Shown here one piece after another: positions 37,401 to 47,609 of a stretch of 64,000 bases of DNA. The DNA lies in contig NC_092521.1 in the NCBI RefSeq assembly GCF_037038585.1, positions 103,432,398 to 103,496,397 on the forward strand. Direction: 5' to 3'. The DNA is from Patagioenas fasciata (lineage: Eukaryota; Chordata; Aves; Columbiformes; Columbidae). The first letter of the stretch is position 1. Each line of letters starts with the position of its first letter. Made by a program: the position numbers and the translations under genes. A model generated the notes under the pieces. That model had not been told where the DNA came from. It did not search any database and saw nothing but the letters and a program-made list of their open reading frames with translations.

Positions 37401-39350
37401 AGATTTAGGGTTAGGTTTAGATCTGGGGTTAGGGGTTGGGGTAAGGGTTTGGGGTTAGGTTTAGATTTGGGGTTAGGGGTTGGGTTTAGGTTTAGATTTG
37501 GGTTTAGGTTTAAATTGGGGCTTAGGGGTTGGGGTTAGGTTTAGATTTGGGTTTAGGTTTAGATTTGGGGTTGGGGGTTGGGGTTAGGTTTAGATTTGGG
37601 GTTAGGGGTTGGGGTTAGGAACTGGGGTGAGGTTTAGATTTGGGGTTAGGGGTTGGAGTTAGGGGTTGGGGTTTGGGGTTGGGGTTAGGTTTAGATTTGG
37701 GGTTAGGTTTACATTTGGGGTTAGGTTTACATTTGGAGTTAGGTGTTGGGGTTAGGTTTAGATTTGGGTTTAGGGGTTGGGGTTAGGTTTAGATTTGGGG
37801 TTAGGTTTAGATTTGGGGTTTACATTTGGGGTTAGGTTTAGATTTGGTGTTAGGGATGGGGTTAGGTTTAGATTTGGGGTTAGGTTTATATTTGGTGTTA
37901 GGGGTTGAGGTTAGCTTTAGATTTGGGGTTAGGTTTAGATTTGGTGTTAGGGGTTGGGGTTAGGTTTAGATTAGGGGTTAGGTTTAGATTTGGTGTTAGG
38001 GATGGGGTTAGGTTTAGATTAGGGGTTAGGTTTAGATTTGGTGTTAGGGGATGAGGTTAGCTTTAGATTTGGGGTTAGGTTTAGATTTGGTGTTAGGGGT
38101 TGGGGTTAGGTTTAGATTTGGGGCTAGGTTTCGATTTGGGGTTAGGTTTAGATTTGGGGTTTAGATTTGGGGTTAGGTTTAGATTTGGGGTTAGAAGTTG
38201 GGGTTAGGGGTTTGGGGAGGTTGTTGGGGTTAGGTTTAGATTTGGGGTTAGGGTTTGGGATTAGGGGTTGGGGTCAGGGGTTGGGGTTAGCTTTAGATTT
38301 GGGGTTAGGTTTACATTTGGGGTTAGGTTTAGATTTGGGGTTAAGTTTAGATTTGGGGTTAGGGGTTGGGGTTTGTTTTAGATTTGGGGTTATGTTTAAA
38401 TTCAGGGTTAGGGCTTGGGGTTACGTTTAGATTTGTGATTAGGTTTAGATTCGGGGTTAGGGGTTGGGGTTAGGTTTAGATTTGGGGTAGGGTTTAGATT
38501 TGGGGTTAGGGGTTGAGGTTAGGTTTAGATTTAGCGTTAGGTTTAGATTTGGGGTTAGGGGTTGCGGTTAGGTTTAGATTTGGGGTTAGGCCTTGGGGTT
38601 AGGTTTAGATTTGGGGTTAGGTTTAGATTTGGGGTTAGGGGTTGGGGTTAGGGGTTGGGGTTAGGTTAACATTTGGGGTTAGGGGTTGGGGTTCGGGGTT
38701 GCGGTTAGGGGTTGGGGTTAGGTTTAGATTTGAGGTTAGGGCTTGGGATTAGGTTTAGATTTGGGGTTAGGTTTAGATTTGGGGTTTAGATTTGGGGTTA
38801 GGTTTAGATTTGGGTTTAGGGGTTGGGGTTAGAGGTTGGGGTTAGGTTTAGATTTGGGGTTAGGGGTTGGGGTTAGGGGTTTGGTTTCGGGGTTGGGGTT
38901 AGGGGTTAGGGTTAGGTTTAGATTTGGTGTTAGGGCTTGGGATTAGGTTTAGATTTGGGGTTAGGTTTAGATTTGGGGTTTAGATTTGGGGTTAGGTTTA
39001 GATTTGGGTTTAGGGGTTGGGGTTAGAGGTTGGGGTTAGGTTTAGATTTGGGGTTAGGGGTTGGGGTTAGGGGTTGGGTTTAGGGCTTGGGGTTAGGTTT
39101 AGATTTGGGATTAGGGGTTGAGGTTAGGTTTAGATTTGGGGTTAGGTTTAGATTTGGGGTTAGGGGTTGGGGTTAGGTTTAGATTTGGGGTTATGTTTAG
39201 ATTTGGGGTTAGGGGTTGGGGTTAGGTTTAGATTTGGGGTTAGGTTTCTATTTGGGGTTAGGGGTTGGGGTTAGGTTTAGATTTGGGGATAGGTTTAGAT
39301 TTGGGGTTAGGGGTTGGGGTTAGGTTTATATTTGGGGTTAGGTTTAGATT
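34497..39350. repeat. About 4.78-kb higher-order unit, copy 2
   Basis: Markers follow copy 1 in order through the GGTTGCGG word at 38702 and the GGTTATGTTTAG word near 39190. Its distinguishing feature is a 146-bp tandem duplication around 37.85-38.14 kb that copy 1 lacks. A further relative of this unit lies at 47.6-51.7 kb, 12.7 kb downstream (GATCTGGGGG word, C at 35665 and 48371). Confidence 0.88.
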
Positions 39351-40277
39351 TGGGCTTAGGAGTTGGGGTTAGGTTTATATTTGGGGTTAGGTTTATATTT
39401 GGCGTTAAGGGTTGGGTTTAGGTTTAGATTTGGGGTTAGGTTTAGATTTAGGGTTAGGGGTTGGGGTTAGGTTTAGATTTGGGGTTAGGTTTAGATTTGG
39501 GTTTAGGTGTTGCGGTTAGGTTTAGATTTGGGGTTAGGTTTAGATTTGGGGTTAGGGGTTGGGGTTAGGTTTAGATTTGGGGTTAGGTTTAGATTTGGGG
39601 TTAGGGGTTGGGTTAGGTTTAGATTTGGGGTTAGGTTTAGATTTGGGGTTAGGGGTTGGGGTTAGGTTTAGATTTGGGGTTAGTTTTTGATTTGGGGTTA
39701 GGGGTTGGGGTTAGGTTTAGATTTGGGGTTAGGGTTTGGGGTTAGGGGTTGAGGTTAGGTTTAGATTTGGGGTTAGGGTTTGGGGTTAGGGGTTGGGGTT
39801 AGGTTTAAATTTGGGGTTAGGGCTTGGGGTTAGGTTTAGATTTTGGGTTAGGGTTTGGGGTTAGGGGTTGGGGTTAGGTTTAGATTTGGGGTTAGGGCTT
39901 GGGATTAGGTTTAGATTTGGGTTTAGGGGTTGGGGTTAGGGGTTGGGGTTAGGTTTAGATTTGGGGTTAGGGGTTGGGATTAGGGGTTGGGGTTAGGGGT
40001 TGGGGTTAGAGGTTGGGGTTAGGTTTAGATTTGGGGTTAGGTTTCGATTTGGGGTTAGGGGTTGGGGTTAGGTTTAGATTTGGGGTTAGGTTTAGATTTG
40101 GGGTTAGGGGTTGGGTTAGGAACTGCGGTGAGGTTTAGATTTGGGGTTAGGGGTTGGGGTTAGGAACTGGGGTTAGGTTTAGATTTGGGGTTAGGGGTTG
40201 GGGTTAGGGGTTGGGGTTAGGTTTAGATTTGGGGTTAGGTTTAGATTTGGGGTTAGGGGTTGGGGTTAGGTTTAGAT
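39351..40277. repeat. Block shared with 53.4-56.2, 58.3-59.0 and 61.7-62.4 kb
   Basis: The word GTTTTTGAT occurs here (G at 39689) and at 53694, 55870, 58625 and 62054. The word AGATTTTGGG occurs here (A of ATTTT at 39840) and at 56021, 58776 and 62205. The distance between the two words is 151 bp in all four places that carry both, so these are copies of one block. Confidence 0.85.
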
Positions 40278-40668
40278 TTGGGGTTAGGTTTAGATTTGGG
40301 GTTAGGTTTAGATTTGGGGTTAGGGGTTGGGTTTAGGTTTAGATTTGGGGTTAGGGGTTGGGGTTAGGTTTAGATTTGGGGTTAGATTTATATTTGGGGT
40401 TTACATTTGGGGTTAGGTTTAGATTTGGTGTTAGGGATGGGGTTAGGTTTAGATTTGGGGTTAGGTTTAGATTTGGTGTTAGGGGTTGAGGTTAGCTTTA
40501 GATTTGGGGTTAGGGTTAGATTTGGTGTTAGGGGTTGGGGTTAGGTTTCTATTTGGGGTAAGGTTTATATTTGGGGTTAAGGGTTGGGGTTAGGTTTAGA
40601 TTTGGGGTTAGGTTTAGATTTGGGGTTAGGTTTTGGGGTTAGGTTTAGATTTGGGGTTAGGTTTAGAT
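40278..40668. repeat. Dispersed duplicate, partner at about 27665-28055
   Basis: See the partner for the shared variants. The right end changes at about 40670 to an AGATTTAGGTTTAGGTGTT word typical of the 2.26-kb family, so this is a junction between two families. Confidence 0.78.
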
Positions 40669-40872
40669 TTAGGTTTAGGTGTTGGGGTTAGGTTTAGATT
40701 TGGGGTTAGGTTTAGATTTGGGGTTAGGGGTTGGGGTTAGCTTTAGATTTGGGGTTAGGTTTAGATTTGGGGTTAGGGGTTGGGGTTAGGTTTAGATTTG
40801 GGGTTAGGTTTAGATTTGGGGTTAGGAGTTGGGGTTAGGTTTAGATTTGGGGTTAGGTTTAGATTTGGGTTT

Positions 40873-41616
40873 AGGAGATGGGGTTAGGTTTAGATTTGGG
40901 GTTAGGTTTAGATTTGGGGTTAGGAGTTGGGGTTAGGTTTAGATTTGGGGTTAGGTTTAGATTTGGGTTTAGGAGATGGGGTTAGGTTTAGATTTGGGGT
41001 TAGGTTTATATTTGGGGTTTAGATTTGGGGTTAGGTTTAGATTTGGGGTTAGGTTTAGATTTGGGGTTAGAAGTTGGGGTTAGGGGTTTGGGTTGGGTGT
41101 TCGGGTTAGGTTTAGATTTGGGGTTAGGGTTTGGGGTTAGGGGTTGGGGTCAGGGGTTGGGGTTAGCTTTAGATTTGGGGTTACGTTTACATTTGGGGTT
41201 AGGTTTAGATTTGGGGTTAGGGGCTGGGGTTAGGGGTTGGGGTTAGGGGTTGGGGTTAGGTTTAGATTTGGGGTTAGGTTTAGATTTGGGGTTAGGAGTT
41301 GGGGTTAGGTTTAGATTTGGGGTTAGGTTTAGATTTGGGTTTAGGAGATGGGGTTAGGTTTAGATTTGGGGTTAGGTTTATATTTGGGGTTTAGATTTGG
41401 GGTTAGGTTTAGATTTGGGGTTAGGTTTAGATTTGGGGTTAGGTTTAGATTTGGGGTTAGAAGTTGGGGTTAGGGGTTTGGGTTGGGTGTTCGGGTTAGG
41501 TTTAGATTTGGGGTTAGGGTTTGGGGTTAGGGGTTGGGGTCAGGGGTTGGGGTTAGCTTTAGATTTGGGGTTACGTTTACATTTGGGGTTAGGTTTAGAT
41601 TTGGGGTTAGGGGCTG
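40873..41616. repeat. 372-bp tandem duplication carrying a subtype 1 core
   Basis: The GGAGATGGGG word (40971 and 41343), the TTTATATTTGGGGTTTAG word and the whole subtype 1 core (41025 and 41397) repeat 372 bp apart. The second core has one extra 18-mer at its start. The cores match those at 584, 2845 and 8015, not their neighbours, so this segment belongs to the left-end family although it is 33 kb away. Confidence 0.87.
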
Positions 41617-41636
41617 GGGTTAGGGGTTGGGGTTAG

Positions 41637-42219
41637 GGGTTGGGGTTAGGTTTAGATTTGGGGTTACGTTTAGATTTGGGGTTAGGAGTTGGGGTTTGTT
41701 TTAGATTTGGGGTTATGTTTAAATTCAGGGTTAGGGGTTGGGGTTAGGTTTAGATTTGGGGTTAGGTTTAGATTTGGGGTTAGGGGTTGGGGTTAGGTTT
41801 AGATTTGGGGTTAGGTTTAGATTTGGGGCTAGGGGTTGGTGTTAGATTTAGATATGGGGTTAGGTTTACATTTGGGGTTAGGGGTTGGGGTTAGGTTTAG
41901 ATTTGGGGTTAGGTTTAGATTTGGGGTTAGTTTTAGATTTGGGGTTAGGGGTTGCGATTAGGGTTTGGGGTTAGGTTTAGATTAGGGGTTAGGTTTAGAT
42001 TTGGGGTTAGGGGTTGGGGTTAGGTTTAGATTTGGGTTTAGGTTTAGATTTGGGGTTAGGGGTTGGGTTTAGGTTTAGATTTGGGTTTAGGTTTAAATTT
42101 GGGCATAGGGGTTGGGGTTAGGTTTAGATTTGGGTTTAGGTTTAGATTTGGGGTTAGGTTTAGATTTGGGGTTAGGTTTAGATTCGGGGTTAGGGGTTGG
42201 GGTTAGGTTTAGATTTGGG
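41637..42219. repeat. Linker between the 372-bp duplication and the 2814-bp units
   Basis: Ordinary 18/13 grammar with an AAATTCAG marker (41726), a GGTTGCGATTAGG word near 41952 and a GGGCATAGG word near 42104. It resembles the segment downstream of other cores (for example 29.6-30.1 kb), but I found no unique partner. Confidence 0.65.
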
Positions 42220-45033
42220 GTTAGGGGTTGGGGTTAGGTTTAGATTTGGGGTTAGGTTTAGATTTGGGGCTAGGGGTTGGGGTTAGATTTAGATTTGGGG
42301 TTAGGTTTACATTTGGGGTTAGGGGTTGGGGTTAGGTTTAGATTTGGGGTTAGGTTTATATTTGGGGTTAGGGGTTGGGGTTAGGTTTAGATTTGGGGTT
42401 AGGTTTAGATTTGGGGTTAGGGGTTGGGGTTAGGTTTAGATTTGGGGTTAGGTTTAGATTTGGGGTTAGGGGTTGGGGTTAGTTTTAGATTTGGGGTTAG
42501 GTTTAGATTTGGGGTTAGGGGTTGGGTTTAGGTTTATATTTGGGTTTAGGTTTAAATTTGGGCTTAGGGGTTGGGGTTAGGTTTATATTTGGGTTTAGGT
42601 TTAGATTTGGGGTTAGGAGTTGGGGTTTGTTTTAGATTTGGGGTTATGTTTAAATTCAGGGTTAGGGGTTGGGGTTAGGTTTAGATTTGGTGTTAGGGGT
42701 TGGGGTTAGGTTTAGGTTTAGATTTGGGGTTAGGTTTAGATTTGGGGTTGGGGGTTGGGGTTAGGTTTAGATTTGGGGTTAGGTTTAGATTTGGGGTTAG
42801 GTTTAGATTTGGGGTTAGGGGTTGGGGTTAGGGGTTGGGGTTAGGGTTTGGGGTTAGGTTTAGATTTGGGGTTAGGTTTAGATTTGGGGTTAGGGGTTGG
42901 GGTGAGGTTTAGATTTGGGGTTAGGTTTAGATTTGGGGTTAGGGGTTGGGTTTCGGTTTAGATTTGGGTTTAGGTTTAAATTTGGGCTTAGGGGTTGGGG
43001 TTAGGTTTAGATTTGGGTTTAGGTTTAGATTTGGGGTTAGGTTTAGATTTGGGGTTAGGTTTAGATTTGGGGTTAGGGGTTGGGGTTAGGTTTAGATTTG
43101 GGGTTAGGGGTTGGGGTTAGGTTTAGATTTGGGGTTAGGTTTAGATTTGGGGCTAGGGGTTGGGGTTAGATTTAGATTTGGGGTTAGGCTTACATTTGGG
43201 ATTAGGGGTTGGGGTTAGGTTTAGATTTGGGTTTAGGTTTATATTTGGGGTTAGGGGTTGGGGTTAGGTTTAGATTTGGGGTTAGGTTTAGATTTGGGGT
43301 TAGGGGTTGGGGTTAGGTTTAGATTTGGGGTTAGGTTTAGATTTGGGGTTAGGTTTAGATTTGGGGTTAGGTTTAGATCTGGGGTTAGGGGTTGGGGTTA
43401 GGAACTGGGGTGAGGTTTAGATTTGGGGTTAGTGGTTGGGGTTAGGGGTTGGGGTTAGGTTTAGATTTGGGGTTAGGGGTTGGGGTTAGGGGTTGGGGTT
43501 AGGGGTGGGGTTAGGTTTAGATTTGGGGTTAGGTTTACTATTGGGGTTAGGGGTTGGGTTTAGGTTTAGATTTGGGTTTAGGGGTTGGGGTTAGGTTTAG
43601 ATTTGGGGTTAGGTTTAGATTTAGGGTTAGGTTTTGGGGTTAGGTTTAGATTTGGGGTTAGGTTTAGATTTGGGGTTAGGTTTAGATTTGGGGTTAGGGG
43701 TTGGGGTTAGGGGTTGGGGTTAGGGTTTGGGGTTAGGTTTAGATTTGGGGTTAGGTTTAGATTTGGGGTTAGGGGTTGGGGTGAGGTTTAGATTTGGGGT
43801 TAGGTTTAGATTTGGGGTTAGGGGTTGGGTTTCGGTTTAGATTTGGGTTTAGGTTTAAATTTGGGCTTAGGGGTTGGGGTTAGGTTTAGATTTGGGTTTA
43901 GGTTTAGATTTGGGGTTAGGTTTAGATTTGGGGTTAGGTTTAGATTTGGGGTTAGGGGTTGGGGTTAGGTTTAGATTTGGGGTTAGGGGTTGGGGTTAGG
44001 TTTAGATTTGGGGTTAGGTTTAGATTTAGGGTTAGGTTTTGGGGTTAGGTTTAGATTTGGGGTTAGGTTTAGATTTGGGGTTAGGGGTTGGGGTTAGCTT
44101 TATATTTGGGGTTAGGATTAGATTTGGGGTTAGGGGTTGGGGTTAGGTTTAGATTTGGGGTTAGGTTTAGATTTGGGGTTAGGGGTTGGGGTTAGGTTTA
44201 GATTTGGGGTTAGGTTTAGATTTGGGTTTAGGAGATGGCGTTAGGTTTAGATTTGGGGTTAGGTTTAGATTTGGGGTTTAGATTTGGGGTTAGGTTTAGA
44301 TTTGGGGTTAGGTTTAGATTTGGGGTTAGAAGTTGGGGTTAGGGGTTTGGGTTGGGTGTTGGGGTTAGGTTTAGATTTGGGGTTAGGTTTTGGGGTTAGA
44401 GGTTGGGGTCAGGGGTTGGGGTTAGTTTTAGATTTGGGGTTACGTTTACATTTGGGTTTAGGTTTGGATTTGGGGTTAGGGGTTGGGGTTAGGGGTTGGG
44501 GTTAGGGGTTGGGGTTAGGTTTAGATTTGGGGTTAGGTTTAGATTTGGGGTTAGCAGTTGGGGTTTGTTTTAGATTTGGGGTTATGTTTAAATTCAGGGT
44601 TAGGGGTTGGGGTTAGGTTTAGATTTGGGGTTAGGGGTTGGGGTTAGGTTTAGATTTGGGGTTAGGTTTAGATTTGGGGCTAGGGGTTGGGGTTAGATTT
44701 AGATTTGGGGTTAGGTTTAGATTTGGGGTTGGGGGTTGGGGTTAGGTTTAGATTTGGGGTTATGTTTAGATTTGGGGTTAGGTTTAGATTTGGGGTTACG
44801 GGTTGGGGTTAGGTTTAGATTTGGGGTTAGGTTTGATTTGGGGTTAGGTTTAGATTTGGGGTTAGGGGTTGGGGTTAGGTTTAGATTTGGGGTTAGGGGT
44901 TGGGGTTAGGGGTTGCGGTTAGGGTTTGGGGTTAGGTTTAGATTAGGGTTTAGGTTTAGATTTAGGGTTAGAGGTTGGGGTTAGGTTTAGATTTGGGTTT
45001 AGGTTTAGATTTGGGGTTAGGTTTAGATTTGGG
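42220..45033. repeat. 2814-bp higher-order unit, copy 1
   Basis: Markers recur 2814 bp on: GGGCTTAGG (C at 42563 and 45377), AAATTCAG (42657 and 45471) and GGAACTGGGG (43405 and 46219). After that the offset falls to 2459 (cores 44284 and 46743), because this copy holds extra material from a nested duplication between about 43.6 and 44.0 kb. Confidence 0.86.
42780..44010. repeat. Nested 879-bp duplication inside unit 42220-45033
   Basis: A segment with GGGGTGAGG followed by the rare TTTCGGTTTAG word (C at 42954) recurs 879 bp later (C at 43833), with the same flanking 13-mers. The second appearance is bracketed by two copies of the AGGTTTTGGGG word, near 43630 and 44036, which suggests insertion by recombination between them. 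Confidence 0.78.
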
Positions 45034-47609
45034 GTTAGGGGTTGGGGTTAGGTTTAGATTTGGGGTTAGGTTTAGATTTGGGGCTAGGGGTTGGGGTTAG
45101 ATTTAGATTTGGGGTTAGGTTTACATTTGGGGTTAGGGGTTGGGGTTAGGTTTAGATTTGGGGTTAGGTTTATATTTGGGGTTAGGGGTTGGGGTTAGGT
45201 TTAGATTTGGGGTTAGGTTTAGATTTGGGGTTAGGGGTTGGGGTTAGGTTTAGATTTGGGGTTAGGTTTAGATTTGGGGTTAGGGGTTGGGGTTAGGTTT
45301 AGATTTGGGGTTAGGTTTAGATTTGGGGTTAGGGGTTGGGTTTAGGTTTATATTTGGGTTTAGGTTTAAATTTGGGCTTAGGGGTTGGGGTTAGGTTTAT
45401 ATTTGGGTTTAGGTTTAGATTTGGGGTTAGGAGTTGGGGTTTGTTTTAGATTTGGGGTTATGTTTAAATTCAGGGTTAGGGGTTGGGGTTAGGTTTAGAT
45501 TTGGTGTTAGGGGTTGGGGTTAGGTTTAGGTTTAGATTTGGGGTTAGGTTTAGATTTGGGGTTGGGGGTTGGGGTTAGGTTTAGATTTGGGGTTAGGTTT
45601 AGATTTGGGGTTAGGTTTAGATTTGGGGTTAGGGGTTGGGGTTATGGGTTGGGGTTAGGGTTTGGGGTTAGGTTTAGATTTGGGGTTAGGTTTAGATTTG
45701 GGGTTAGGGGTTGGGGTGAGGTTTAGATTTGGGGTTAGGTTTAGATTTGGGGTTAGGGGTTGGGTTTCGGTTTAGATTTGGGTTTAGGTTTAAATTTGGT
45801 CTTAGGGGTTGGGGTTAGGTTTAGATTTGGTTTTAGGTTTAGATTTGGGGTTAGGTTTAGATTTGGGGTTAGGTTTAGATTTGGGGTTAGGGGTTGGGGT
45901 TAGGTTTAGATTTGGGGTTAGGGGTTGGGGTTAGGTTTAGATTTGGGGTTAGGTTTAGATTTGGGGCTAGGGGTTGGGGTTAGATTTAGATTTGGGGTTA
46001 GGCTTACATTTGGGATTAGGGGTTGGGGTTAGGTTTAGATTTGGGTTTAGGTTTATATTTGGGGTTAGGGGTTGGGGTTAGGTTTAGATTTGGGGTTAGG
46101 TTTAGATTTGGGGTTAGGGGTTGGGGTTAGGTTTAGATTTGGGGTTAGGTTTAGATTTGGGGTTAGGTTTAGATTTAGGGTTAGGTTTAGATCTGGGGTT
46201 AGGGGTTGGGGTTAGGAACTGGGGTGAGGTTTAGATTTGGGGTTAGTGGTTGGTGTTAGGGGTTGGGGTTAGGTTTAGATTTGGGCTTAGGGGTTGGCGT
46301 TAGGGGTTGGGGTTAGGGGTTGGGGTTAGGTTTAGATTTGGGGTTAGGTTTACTTTTGGGGTTAGGGGTTGGGTTTAGGTTTAGATTTGGGTTTAGGGGT
46401 TGGGGTTAGGTTTAGTTTTGGGGTTAGGTTTAGATTTAGGGTTAGGTTTTGGGGTTAGGTTTAGATTTGGGGTTAGGTTTAGATTTAGGTTTAGGTGTTG
46501 GGGTTAGGTTTAGATTTGGGGTTAGGTTTAGATTTGGGGTTAGGGGTTGGGGTTAGCTTTAGATTTGGGGTTAGGTTTAGATTTGGGGTTAGGGGTTGGG
46601 GTTAGGTTTAGATTTGGGGTTAGGTTTAGATTTGGGGTTAGGGGTTGGGGTTAGGTTTAGATTTGGGGTTAGGTTTAGATTTGGGTTTAGGAGATGGGGT
46701 TAGGTTTAGATTTGGGGTTAGGTTTAGATTTGGGGTTTAGATTTGGGGTTAGGTTTAGATTTGGGGTTAGGTTTAGATTTGGGGTTAGAAGTTGGGGTTA
46801 GTGGTTTGGGTTGGGTGTTGGGGTTAGGTTTAGATTTGGGGTTAGGTTTTGGGGTTAGAGGTTGGGGTCAGGGGTTGGGGTTAGTTTTAGATTTGGGGTT
46901 ACGTTTACATTTGGGTTTAGGTTTGGATTTGGGGTTAGGGGTTGGGGTTAGGGGTTGGGGTTAGGGGTTGGGGTTAGGTTTAGATTTGGGGTTAGGTTTA
47001 GATTTGGGGTTAGCAGTTGGGGTTTGTTTTAGATTTGGGGTTATGTTTAAATTCAGGGTTAGGGGTTGGGGTTAGGTTTAGATTTGGGGTTAGGGGTTGG
47101 GGTTAGGTTTAGATTTGGGGTTAGGTTTAGATTTGGGGCTAGGGGTTGGGGTTAGATTTAGATTTGGGGTTAGGTTTAGATTTGGGGTTGGGGGTTGGGG
47201 TTAGGTTTAGATTTGGGGTTATGTTTAGATTTGGGGTTAGGTTTAGATTTGGGGTTAGGGGTTGGGGTTAGGTTTAGATTTGGGGTTAGGTTTAGATTTG
47301 GGGTTAGGTTTAGATTTGGGGTTAGGGGTTGGGGTTAGGTTTAGATTTGGGGTTAGGGGTTGGGGTTAGGGGTTGCGGTTAGGGTTTGGGGTTAGGTTTA
47401 GATTAGGGTTTAGGTTTAGATTTGGGGTTAGAGGTTGGGGTTAGGTTTAGATTTGGGTTTAGGTTTAGTTTTGGGGTTAGGGGTTGGGTTTAGGTTTAGA
47501 TTTGGGTTTAGGTTTAAATTTGGGCATAGGGGTTGGGGTTAGGTTTAGATTTGGGTTTAGGTTTAGATTTGGGGTTAGGTTTAGATTTGGGGTTAGGTTT
47601 AGATTTGGG
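45034..47609. repeat. 2814-bp higher-order unit, copy 2 (about 2.58 kb)
   Basis: This is the tandem copy of 42220-45033, lacking about 355 bp of the nested segment. From 47660 the markers of its own left part recur again at an offset of 2576 (GGGGCTAGG C at 45084 and 47660; GGGCTTAGG C at 45377 and 47953), so a third partial unit follows directly. Confidence 0.84.

Larger units (their letters stand above)
584..41636 (+). repeat. Core block subtype 1 (six copies)
   Basis: The core is a segment of roughly 220-260 bp that starts after a GGGGTTTAGATTT word and contains AGAAGTTGGGG, then GGGGTTTGGG, then GGGGTCAGGGG. Subtype 1 reads GGGTTGGGTGTTCGGG in its middle. Copies start at 584, 2845, 8015, 18539, 41025 and 41397. 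Five of the six also have GGGTTACG and, except at 8015 where an indel alters the tail, an unbroken run to a GGGGCTGGGG word; 18539 instead has the tail typical of subtypes 3 and 4, so it looks recombinant. Confidence 0.85.
10882..46964 (+). repeat. Core block subtype 2 (seven copies)
   Basis: In place of TTCGGG the middle reads GGGTTGGGTGTTGGGG, followed by AGGTTTTGGGGTTAGAGG. Copies start at 10882, 16914, 29327, 31603, 36380, 44284 and 46743. The four from 31603 onward and 29327 share GGGTTTAGGTTTGGATTT in the tail, and the two near 11 and 17 kb do not, which splits the subtype by region. Confidence 0.85.
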
